NCBI RefSeq assembly: GCF_029906645.1
Contig: NZ_JARYGZ010000001.1
Coordinates: forward strand, 2,724,084-2,788,083
Direction: 5' to 3'
Length of the DNA: 64,000 nucleotides
Source: Sphingomonas oryzagri
GTDB lineage: Bacteria; Pseudomonadota; Alphaproteobacteria; Sphingomonadales; Sphingomonadaceae
Shown here: piece by piece, positions 57,016 to 64,000 of the stretch
How positions within the stretch are numbered: position 1 is the stretch's first letter
Layout: every line of letters begins with the position of its first letter
Notes under the pieces: model-generated
What the model saw: only the letters and a program-made list of their open reading frames with translations
What the model was told of the DNA's origin: nothing
Database searches by the model: none
Translations under genes and position numbers: made by a program

Positions 57016-58191
57016 TCAGGCCGCCACTCTCGCGCGTCCCGCAACCGCCTCGTAGCCGGCGAACAGCTCGGCGAAGTGTGCGTCCAGCCGTCGCGTGCCG
57101 CCCGCCCGCGCCCGCGCCTCCGCGCCCAGAAGCGCGACGCCGCGATCGATCAGTCGCACGACGGCCTGCGCGGCGCTCGCAGCATCGGCAGCGCGATAGA
57201 CTTCGCCGCCGCTGTCGCGCGCCTGATCCGCCGCCCCACCGAGATCGGGAGCGATCAGCGGCAGACCCGATGCCCGCGCTTCCGCCGCGACGAGGCAGAA
57301 GGTTTCGGCCTCGCAGCCATGGATCAACGCGTCGCCACTCGCCAGCAAGCGCGCGAGCGCCGGACGATCGGTCACGGGAGCGAGCAGCAGCACATGCGGG
57401 TTGCCACCGACATGGCGCACCACTTTCGCCTTGTCCCGGCCACCGCCGACCAGCACCAGCCCGACCGGCCGCTCGACGCCGGCCGCCATGCAGGCGTCGA
57501 CCACCATCGGCCAGCGCTTCTCCGGCGCATGGCGTCCGAGGCCGATCAGCAACGCCGCCTCCGGCCCCAGATTGCAGCGGCGGAGCAGCTCGGCACGCAG
57601 CCCCTCGTCGCGATGCGCGGGGGCGAATTCGCCGGACGCGATGCCGAGCGGATTGGTGACGACCTGCCGCAACCCGCCTTCCGCCAGCCGATCGGCCAGG
57701 CTGCGGCTGGGGCTGACGACCAGATCGTAGCGCGCATCGAGCCGGCGCAGGTGGCGCCAGAACCAGTCGAACCCCCGGTCGATTGCCTCGCGGCTGGCGA
57801 CGGGGCCGAACCAGCGATAGGCGTAGGCCGCCAGCGGATCGGCGTGCATGAACAGCGCGCGCGGTGCCGAACCGCGCCAGCTCGCCACCGCCTCCGCCGC
57901 GCGCCAGGGCGACGACGCCTCCACGAAATCGGGCCTCAACCGGTCGAGCGCGGCGTGGATCGTCTCCTGATCGGCGAAATAGCGGTAATTGCGGTCGAAG
58001 GGCATCTTCGGCCCCGGCACCCATTCGATCCGCGCGCCCTCGCCCCGCATTTCGGTACGATAGTCCTCGCCGGGCGCGACCACGATGATCTCATGGCCAT
58101 GTGCGGCGCCGGCCGCCAGCTTGCGATCGACATACGTCTTCACCCCGCCGCCGCGCGGGGCGTAGAAGGCGCAGACGTCGACGATTCTCAC
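57016..58191 (-). CDS. Glycosyltransferase, family 4 type
   Basis: The protein has 391 residues from a GTG overlapping the upstream stop (GTGA). N-terminal domain: VDVCAFYAPRGGGVKTYVDR with the GGGVxxY entry and PDFVEASSPWRAAE; C-terminal domain: GLGRHAPEKRWPMVVDA, then HGCEAETFCLVAAEARASGLPL, with the EX7E-type active Glu. It transfers a sugar from a nucleotide-sugar to a lipid or glycan. No signal, so it works at the cytosolic face. It forms a set with the UPF0104 and deacetylase genes. Confidence 0.92.
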   Translation of the reverse strand: MRIVDVCAFYAPRGGGVKTYVDRKLAAGAAHGHEIIVVAPGEDYRTEMRGEGARIEWVPGPKMPFDRNYRYFADQETIHAALDRLRPDFVEASSPWRAAEAVASWRGSAPRALFMHADPLAAYAYRWFGPVASREAIDRGFDWFWRHLRRLDARYDLVVSPSRSLADRLAEGGLRQVVTNPLGIASGEFAPAHRDEGLRAELLRRCNLGPEAALLIGLGRHAPEKRWPMVVDACMAAGVERPVGLVLVGGGRDKAKVVRHVGGNPHVLLLAPVTDRPALARLLASGDALIHGCEAETFCLVAAEARASGLPLIAPDLGGAADQARDSGGEVYRAADAASAAQAVVRLIDRGVALLGAEARARAGGTRRLDAHFAELFAGYEAVAGRARVAA

Positions 58192-59153
58192 GCAGTGGCC
58201 GCCTTGCGGGCGGTTCCGACCAGTTCGCCCACGCCCAGCGCCACGCCGACGATCAGGTGCGTCACCAGGAACAGGCCGGCCATCAGCGCCATCGCGTCCG
58301 CCGCCGAGGCGTTGCGCCCGATCAGGAACAGCGCGAGGCCGGCGAACACCAGTTCCTTGTTCGGGATCAGCGGAAGGCGGCTGACCAGCAGGCGCAACGT
58401 CGCCAGCATCACCCACGAACTCAGCGCCACCGACGGCACCAGCAGGTGCCACATCGCCGCCGACAGCACGGTGAAGCCCAGGATGCGGACGAGGTGCATG
58501 GCCGAGACGAACCACAATTCCCGGCGCGGAAGGCTGAACAGCTTGTGCCGGAACAGCATCACCACCAGCGAGGTGACCACCACCACGCCGATCGATCCGC
58601 TGAGCGCCTGCACGTGCAGACCCTGCGGAAGTTCGGCGAGCAGCGGCCAGCCGATCACCAGCGCCGCCACCGTCGTCAGGTTGCCGAGCATCGCGGACAG
58701 GATGGTGACATCCTTGATCGCCCCGAACGGCGCCGCCACCAGATCGGCGTGGCGCCGCGCCCAGCCGTAGAAATAGACCTCGCCGATATAGCCGAGGAGG
58801 ATTTCGTTCCCCACCTGCTTGCGCATCAGCGGCAGGATCGCGGTGCCGGGCAGGCTCCACAGGCGACGGAAGATCAGCCATTCGGTGACCGGCTGCGCCA
58901 TGTAGGCCGCCGCGAAAGCCATCCAGAAAAGCGGGTTGGCCGGCAGCATTCCGGCGATGTGTGCGAAATCGATGCCGCCGATCTTAAACAGCACCGCGCC
59001 GACGATCGCGAAGGACAGCACCGGCCCCAGCCACTGCCGCCATTTGGGCGCATGGGTGGCCAGCGCCTCCAGACCCGGCGTGGGGCCGTCCTCGTCGATC
59101 CAGTCGTCGAGCCGCACCGGCTCTCCGTCCCGCATCAGCCGATCGGGTCGCAT
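58188..59153 (-). CDS. UPF0104/LPG-synthase-type membrane protein (flippase-like)
   Basis: The 321-residue protein has about eight hydrophobic segments in the lysylphosphatidylglycerol-synthase transmembrane (UPF0104) family. The N-terminal MRPDRLMRDGEPVRLDDW is polar. Blocks ILLGYIGEVYFYGWARRHAD and LVSRLPLIPNKELVFAGLAL fit this fold. Such proteins without the MprF enzyme domain occur in glycolipid clusters as possible flippases. The stop overlaps the glycosyltransferase GTG by 4 bases. ATG at 59135 is an alternative start. Confidence 0.8.
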   Translation of the reverse strand: MRPDRLMRDGEPVRLDDWIDEDGPTPGLEALATHAPKWRQWLGPVLSFAIVGAVLFKIGGIDFAHIAGMLPANPLFWMAFAAAYMAQPVTEWLIFRRLWSLPGTAILPLMRKQVGNEILLGYIGEVYFYGWARRHADLVAAPFGAIKDVTILSAMLGNLTTVAALVIGWPLLAELPQGLHVQALSGSIGVVVVTSLVVMLFRHKLFSLPRRELWFVSAMHLVRILGFTVLSAAMWHLLVPSVALSSWVMLATLRLLVSRLPLIPNKELVFAGLALFLIGRNASAADAMALMAGLFLVTHLIVGVALGVGELVGTARKAATA

Positions 59154-59161
59154 CTCCAAGC

Positions 59162-59908
59162 TCAGTTCCTCTTCATCAGATCGGCATAGCGGCCGATAGA
59201 ACGATCGCGGGTCGCCGCGATGACGCTCGCGTCGATGCTGTCGAGCAGCGCCGACACCGTCGTGTCGCCCGGATGGACGGCGATCCGCAGCGTCTCCAGC
59301 GGGCGCAGCGCGGTGCGCGCCAGTGCCGCGAACGCCAGCGACGACCGGATGCGGGACTTGCTGCGGCTCGCCCAGGTCACCACCGGTCCGCGCGCCAGCA
59401 CGGAGCCGTCGGCGGGCCGCCAGACGCGCATGTGATCCTCCGCCATCGCGAAGCCCGCAGCGTTCAGCGCCGCCTTCGCACCTTTGCTGTAGAGCCAGGC
59501 GGGGGCGATGAAGCCGGTGACCGGCCGGCCGATGATGTCCTCGATCAGCGCGCGGGCCTCGGTCATGCGGCGCAGCGCCTCGACCTCGGGCAGCGCGGAG
59601 AATTCGCCCTCGCCCGCCGTCATGTGCTTCGCCTTGAAGCCCTTGGCGGGATTGTCGTCGCGGTGGGTCCAGCCATGCACGAACATCTCGACGCCGCTCG
59701 CCGCCCAATTCCGCAGCTTCGCCTGAAAGGCACGGGCACCCACCAGCGGCGCCTGGCCCCAATGATCGGGGACCACCAGCATGGCGAAACGCGGGCCGCC
59801 CAGATGGCGGGATAGCCGATCGGCGAGGTGATCGACCTCGGCCTCGAAACGGGGACCCACGTCGTGAATCGACGCCAGCAGACGGCGATCCGTGCGACTT
59901 TCAGCCAT
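59162..59908 (-). CDS. DUF2334 polysaccharide deacetylase-like protein
   Basis: The protein has 248 residues from ATG at 59908 (MAESRTDRRLLASIHDVGP); ATG at 59932 is possible. The deacetylase motifs are SIHDVGPRF (catalytic/metal Asp), EMFVHGWTHRD (two His), and the PVTGFIAPAWLYSKG block. No signal peptide. Members remove acyl groups from sugars. First in the set with UPF0104 (8-base gap) and the glycosyltransferase. Confidence 0.85.
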   Translation of the reverse strand: MAESRTDRRLLASIHDVGPRFEAEVDHLADRLSRHLGGPRFAMLVVPDHWGQAPLVGARAFQAKLRNWAASGVEMFVHGWTHRDDNPAKGFKAKHMTAGEGEFSALPEVEALRRMTEARALIEDIIGRPVTGFIAPAWLYSKGAKAALNAAGFAMAEDHMRVWRPADGSVLARGPVVTWASRSKSRIRSSLAFAALARTALRPLETLRIAVHPGDTTVSALLDSIDASVIAATRDRSIGRYADLMKRN

Positions 59909-60113
59909 GGACAGCGACGCTTGATTCAACATCCGATTCCGGACCGCCCCCCGGCAGTGCATTCGTCGTTGCGGTTACCATTCTCCGCCACGACATCCCA
60001 ATGAAGCATCCGTAATGCGTTGGACGGACGATTTGGTGACGTCACCGCTTGCCAATCTCCGCAGCCTGGTGTTGAGCAGTCGTCAAGGGGATCAGCATTA
60101 CCGGAATCAGCCC

Positions 60114-61556
60114 TTGCACCGTCGCCTCGCCCCCATCATCCTGATCACCACCCTGCTTGCCGGCTGCGATCTCGCGCCGCGCTATCAGCGTCCCGCGCTC
60201 GCCGCGCCGTCCAGCTTCCCCCAGGGGCCGGCCTATCCGGCAGCCAGCGGCACGCAGGATGTCGCCGCGATCGGCTGGAAGGATTTCTTCACCGACGAGA
60301 CATTGCGGCAGGTGATCGCGCTCGGCCTCGCCAACAATCGCGACCTGCGCGTGGCCGCCGCCAACATCCTCGCGGCGCGCGCGCAATATCGCGCCCAGCG
60401 CGCCGACCTGCTGCCGACCGTGAGCGCCGAAGGCAGCGCCAGCGTAAACCACGGCACGACCGTCGCCTCCTCCGGCAACGGCACGGCGGGCGGCAGCGGT
60501 ACGCGCCACAGCTATTCGGCCGACCTCGGCATATCCGCCTTCGAGCTGGACCTGTTCGGGCGCGTGCGCAATCTCACCAAGGCCGCACAGGAACAATATT
60601 TCGCGACGCAGGCCGGCGCCGATGCAACGCGCATCAGCCTGATCTCCGAGATCGCCACCGCCTGGCTGACGATGGGATCGGACCAGGATCAGCTCGCGCT
60701 GTCCAGGCAGACGCTCGCCGCCTACCAGCAGACGGTCGACATCACCAAGGCGCAGTTCGACAAGGGCATCGCCTCCGAGCTGGACGTGCAGCAGGCCGAC
60801 ACCAACCTGCAGGATGCGCGCTACGACGTGGCGCAGCTCACCACCCAGATCGCGCAGGACCAGAATGCGCTGAACCTGCTGGTCGGCACCACCGTCACCG
60901 CCGATCTGCTGCCTACCGGCATCGGCACGGGCGACTTCACCATGGCGGAGCTGCCCGCCGGGCTCGATTCGACCGTGCTGCTCAAGCGCCCCGACGTGCT
61001 GCAGGCGGAGGACCAGCTGAAGGGCCAGAACGCCAACATCGGCGCGGCGCGCGCGGCCTTCTTCCCGACCATATCGCTCACCGCCGCCGCCGGCACCGCG
61101 TCTACCGCGCTGTCGGGCCTGTTCACCGGTGGGGCGTGGACCTGGAGCGCGAGCGGATCGGCGACGCAGACCGTGTTCGATTTCGGCAAGAACCTCGCCA
61201 ACCTGCGCTACGCGCAGGCGGAGAAGCAGGCGGCGATCGCCACCTATGAGAAAGCGGTACAGACCGCCTTCCGCGAAGTCTCCGATGCGCTCGCCACGCG
61301 CGGCACGATCGGGGAGCAGATCGGCGCACGATCGGACAAGGTGGACGCGGCGAACAAGGCGGCGACGCTTTCGCTCGCACGCTACAAGAGCGGCATCGAC
61401 AGCTTCCTCACCACGCTGGACGCGCAGCGCACGCTCTATGCCGCGCAGCAGAATCTCGTCACCAGCCGGCTGCAGCGCGAGACCAACCTCGTCACGCTCT
61501 ATTCGACGCTCGGCGGCGGGCTGACCGAGGCGACTACAGCCCCACCGGCGGCTTGA
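60114..61556 (+). CDS. Outer-membrane efflux lipoprotein, NodT/OprM family
   Basis: The 480-residue protein, counted from TTG at 60114, has an 18-residue lipoprotein signal HRRLAPIILITTLLAGC. An ATG at 60015 would place the Cys near residue 51, too deep for a signal, so TTG is preferred. The tunnel-forming duplicate helices (TLRQVIALGLANNRDLRVAA, SRQTLAAYQQTVDITKAQFD) and GIASELDVQQADTNLQDARYD fit OprM. It should be the outer-membrane end of an RND pump; no membrane-fusion or RND gene lies beside it. Confidence 0.88.
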   Translation: MHRRLAPIILITTLLAGCDLAPRYQRPALAAPSSFPQGPAYPAASGTQDVAAIGWKDFFTDETLRQVIALGLANNRDLRVAAANILAARAQYRAQRADLLPTVSAEGSASVNHGTTVASSGNGTAGGSGTRHSYSADLGISAFELDLFGRVRNLTKAAQEQYFATQAGADATRISLISEIATAWLTMGSDQDQLALSRQTLAAYQQTVDITKAQFDKGIASELDVQQADTNLQDARYDVAQLTTQIAQDQNALNLLVGTTVTADLLPTGIGTGDFTMAELPAGLDSTVLLKRPDVLQAEDQLKGQNANIGAARAAFFPTISLTAAAGTASTALSGLFTGGAWTWSASGSATQTVFDFGKNLANLRYAQAEKQAAIATYEKAVQTAFREVSDALATRGTIGEQIGARSDKVDAANKAATLSLARYKSGIDSFLTTLDAQRTLYAAQQNLVTSRLQRETNLVTLYSTLGGGLTEATTAPPAA

Positions 61557-62178
61557 TCGCCATGCCCCGCTGCACGGCGGGGCGGCCGGCGAGAGCGGCC
61601 ATCCAGCGATCGATCGCCGGCTTTCCGTCGAGGTGCCTGCCTAGCGCGTCCTTCAGCATCGTCGTCGCGCCGACCATCCACGGATAGCAGGCGATGTCGG
61701 CGATCGAATACTCCTCGCCGCCGAGATAGGGGCATTTCGCCAGCCGCCCCTCCATCACGCCGAGCAGGCGGCCGCACTCCTGCGTAAAGCGATCAATCGC
61801 GAGCGGCGCCTTCTCCTTCGACCGCACCGCGAAGAAGCCGAGCTGCCCCAGCATCGGGCCGAGGCTGGCGACCTGCCACCAGAGCCATTCCTGCGCCTTC
61901 CACCGGGCATGGCCCGACGGCGCGAGGAAGCCATGATACTTGTCCGCCAGATAGGTGAGGATCGCGCCGCTCTCGAAGATGGAGAGCGGCCCGTCCTCCG
62001 CGCCGTGATCGACCAGCGCGGGGATCTTCCCGTTGGGCGAGACCCCGAGGAAGTCCTTCTGGAACTGCTCGTCCCTGCCGATATCGACGAAGTGGATCTC
62101 ATAGGAGAGACCCAGCTCCTCCAGCAGGATCGGCACCTTCCTGCCGTTGGGCGTGGTCCAGGTGTGCAGGACGAGCAT
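61534..62178 (-). CDS. Glutathione S-transferase, Nu-class-like (YfcG/YghU type)
   Basis: The protein has 214 residues. The opening LHTWTTPNGRKVPILLEELG has the TPNGRKV motif of Nu-class enzymes that bind two glutathiones and reduce disulphides. The thioredoxin-fold half includes PNGKIPALVDHGAEDGPLSI with the cis-Pro; the helical half contains WLWWQVASLGPMLGQLGFFA. It overlaps the convergent efflux gene by 23 bases. Substrate unknown. Confidence 0.9.
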   Translation of the reverse strand: MLVLHTWTTPNGRKVPILLEELGLSYEIHFVDIGRDEQFQKDFLGVSPNGKIPALVDHGAEDGPLSIFESGAILTYLADKYHGFLAPSGHARWKAQEWLWWQVASLGPMLGQLGFFAVRSKEKAPLAIDRFTQECGRLLGVMEGRLAKCPYLGGEEYSIADIACYPWMVGATTMLKDALGRHLDGKPAIDRWMAALAGRPAVQRGMAIKPPVGL

Positions 62179-62254
62179 GGGGCCTCTCCTCGGCTATGAC
62201 ATGCCCATCCTACTCCGTTCTGGCTGAGCTTGTCGAAGCCCGAACGGGCGCGCG

Positions 62255-63658
62255 TTACCCCTGCATCGCCTCCAGCTCGACGCCCTTGGTCTCGCTGACC
62301 AGCTTCGCCACGAACGGGATCGAGACGAGCGCGAAGAAGGCGTAGACCGCATAGGCGCCGACCAGCCCGATCGAGCCGAGCAGGATCGGGAAGGTCATGG
62401 TGATGGCGAAGTTGCAGACCCACTGCGACAGGCCCGACACCGCGAGGCCCGATCCGCGCACCTGGTTGGGGAACATCTCGCCCAGCATCACCCAGACGAC
62501 AGGGCCCCAGCTCAGGTTGAAGAAGATCGAGTAGATATAGACGCTCACCACCGCGATCATGCCGGGCGTGTAAGCGAGCGCGAGCTTGCCGTCGGCGCCG
62601 GTCGTGCCGGTGGAGAGCGCGATCGCGACGACGATCAGCATCACCGCCATGCCCGCGGATCCGATGAGCAGCAGGGGCTTGCGCCCCACCCGATCGACGA
62701 GGTTCGACGAGATCAGGCAGGAGATCACCGCCAGCACGCCGGTCAGGATGTTGAAGCCCAGCGACGCCGCCTCGGTATAGCCGATCGACTGCCACAGCAC
62801 CGATCCGTAGTAGAAGATCACGTTGATGCCGACGAGCTGCTGGAAGCCGGCGATGCCGATACCGGCCCACACCACCTTGCGCACCTTGCCGGTCGCCGGA
62901 TTCTTCAGGTCGGCGAGGCTCGGCTTGTGGTCGCGGTTGAGCGAGGCCTCGATCTCGCCGATCTTCTGCTTCGCCTCGGCGTCGGTCATGATCTTGTCGA
63001 GGACGCCATGAGCCTCTTGCGCGCGGCCACGCGCGACGAGGTAGCGCGGGCTTTCCGGAATGGTGAGCAGCGCGAAGAAGAAGATCGCCGAGGGGATCGT
63101 CTGCATCCAGAACATCCAGCGCCACGCCTCCAGGCCACCCCATAGCGGGTGCGTCGCGCTGCCGGCGAAGTGCGCGAGCAGGGCGTTGGAGATGAACGAG
63201 CCGAGCAGGCCGACGTTGATCATGATCTGCTGCAGCGTCGAGAGCTTGCCGCGCGTCGCCGCCGGCGTCACCTCGGCGACATAGGCCGGCGACAGCACCG
63301 AGGCGGCGCCCACCGCGAAGCCGCCGATCAGCCGCGCCACGACGAACATCGCCGATCCGGTCGCCGCACCCGCGCCGATCGCCGACAGGAAGAACAGCAC
63401 CGCCGAGACGATCAGGATAGAGCGACGCCCATAGACGTCGGCCAGCGACCCCGCCGCGAACGCGCCGACCGCCGAACCGAGCAGCACCGAGGCGACGTTG
63501 AAGCCGGTGCCCGCGCTGCTGGTGTGGAACGCCTGCTGCAGCCCCTCGACCGTGCCGTTGATCACGCCGCTGTCGAAGCCGAACAGGAAGCCGCCGATCG
63601 TGGCGACGCCGCTGATCAGCGCGATGAATCCGCCATATGAAGTCGCGCTCTGGCGCAT
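62255..63658 (-). CDS. Sugar porter of the major facilitator superfamily
   Basis: The protein has 467 residues with twelve membrane segments. Family motifs FGFDSGVINGT, GSLADVYGRRSIL (motif A), PAYVAEVTPAATRGKL, PESPRYLVARGR (after helix 6) and DRVGRKPLLLIGS are present. This is the sugar-porter family (xylose/glucose/galactose H+ symporters); sugar unknown. A perfect 16-bp palindrome sits about 88 bases upstream, suggesting local control by a LacI-type repressor encoded elsewhere. Confidence 0.93.
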   Translation of the reverse strand: MRQSATSYGGFIALISGVATIGGFLFGFDSGVINGTVEGLQQAFHTSSAGTGFNVASVLLGSAVGAFAAGSLADVYGRRSILIVSAVLFFLSAIGAGAATGSAMFVVARLIGGFAVGAASVLSPAYVAEVTPAATRGKLSTLQQIMINVGLLGSFISNALLAHFAGSATHPLWGGLEAWRWMFWMQTIPSAIFFFALLTIPESPRYLVARGRAQEAHGVLDKIMTDAEAKQKIGEIEASLNRDHKPSLADLKNPATGKVRKVVWAGIGIAGFQQLVGINVIFYYGSVLWQSIGYTEAASLGFNILTGVLAVISCLISSNLVDRVGRKPLLLIGSAGMAVMLIVVAIALSTGTTGADGKLALAYTPGMIAVVSVYIYSIFFNLSWGPVVWVMLGEMFPNQVRGSGLAVSGLSQWVCNFAITMTFPILLGSIGLVGAYAVYAFFALVSIPFVAKLVSETKGVELEAMQG

Positions 63659-63745
63659 GTCCCCTCCCGCAAGAATAAGCCGGCCGGTTGGCGGCCTTGT
63701 CGTGCCGATATGCCTAACAGATGCGTCCCGACCCGCAAATCATTT

Positions 63746-63761
63746 ATGGCAGCGCTGCCAT
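63746..63761. promoter_or_regulatory. Perfect 16-bp palindrome, LacI-like operator
   Basis: ATGGCAGCGCTGCCAT reads the same on both strands with no mismatch, in the style of LacI/GalR-family operators (central CG, TGGCAGCGCTGCCA). It lies in the divergent gap between the sugar porter and the helicase, 88 bases upstream of the porter start, where it could repress or activate the porter. Confidence 0.65.
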
Positions 63762-63822
63762 TTCGGCGCACCCCGACACGAAAAGCCTTGCCTTCTGGCG
63801 CAAAAGGCCCATGTGCGGCGCC

Positions 63823-64000
63823 ATGCCCTTTTCGAGTCTCCCCGCCTCGCTTGCCGAGGCGCTCGCCGCGCGTGGTTATGCGGCGCCCACCGCCGTGCAG
63901 GCTGCCGTCATCGAGCCGGACGCCGACGGCCGCGATCTCATCGTCTCCGCGCAGACCGGTTCCGGCAAGACGGTCGCCTTTGGCCTCGCCATGGCGAAGC
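63823..64000 (+). CDS. DEAD-box RNA helicase, N-terminal part (gene runs off the right edge)
   Basis: The first 59 residues are present. MPFSSLPASLAEALAARGYA, then the Q-motif AAPTAVQAAVIE, and Walker A SAQTGSGKT (helicase motif I) at about residue 43 show a DEAD-box helicase. An earlier in-frame ATG at 63811 has AAAGG just upstream, so the start is uncertain. It is divergent from the sugar porter gene. Confidence 0.88.
   Translation, partial: MPFSSLPASLAEALAARGYAAPTAVQAAVIEPDADGRDLIVSAQTGSGKTVAFGLAMAK

Overview
The window is high-GC chromosomal DNA from a sphingomonad alphaproteobacterium (Sphingomonas or a close relative). This rests on the gene families (DUF3297, DUF1134, DUF1285, MscS next to topoisomerase IB, a Porin_O_P-type porin, three tandem exbD genes after exbB), the strong G/C third-position bias, and many 4-nt ATGA/GTGA overlaps. 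It is mostly core housekeeping sequence with a few local scars. I see no complete prophage, insertion sequence, CRISPR array or rRNA operon.

Layout. 0-9.7 kb: the end of a type IB topoisomerase, MscS, an HNH nuclease gene that probably starts at CTG, a dipeptide epimerase, an exported repeat-rich protein coupled to an intracellular PHA depolymerase, an ABC exporter, and YgfZ. 9.7-18 kb: aconitase, small conserved genes, an SMC-like ATPase, and the Ton energising operon tonB-exbB-exbD-exbD-exbD on the minus strand. 18-28.8 kb: a pteridine-reductase-type SDR coupled to folB, a tightly overlapped run DUF1285-Nudix-cca, a GGDEF/EAL protein, parC and a potassium channel. 28.8-32.1 kb: a LysR regulator, an SBF transporter and an NCS1 permease broken by a perfect 58-bp tandem duplication. 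32.3-36.5 kb: purC-acyltransferase-purS-purQ, DoxX and a queuosine-precursor transporter. 36.5-43 kb: four tRNA genes (Arg-TCT, Ser-GCT, Ser-GGA, Thr-GGT), a decayed GlxA/AraC regulator fused to foreign-looking Gly-rich sequence beside tRNA-Arg, and several envelope or small genes. 43-49.6 kb: a peptide-degradation neighbourhood (aminopeptidase P, oligopeptidase B, S10 carboxypeptidase). 50-54.8 kb: a three-gene signalling cluster facing a porin whose upstream region carries four direct repeats phased at exactly 11 bp, resembling a tandem PhoB box. 55-64 kb: Kup potassium uptake, a coupled glycosyltransferase/UPF0104 flippase-like/deacetylase set, a NodT-type outer-membrane lipoprotein, a Nu-class-like GST, a sugar porter behind a perfect 16-bp palindrome, and the start of a DEAD-box helicase.

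How the genes work together. The Ton operon powers TonB-dependent receptors, which are not in this window. The purC/S/Q genes form part of de novo purine synthesis. The folB/SDR pair handles pterins. The GT4/UPF0104/DUF2334 set looks like a small envelope glycolipid or polysaccharide module of unknown product. The best leads are the 58-bp duplication, the phased PhoB-like array, the tRNA-Arg-linked gene scar, the intercistronic hairpin after exbB, and the leader hairpin before purC. I did not find a system I could defend as wholly new. All family assignments come from reading motifs, with no database search.
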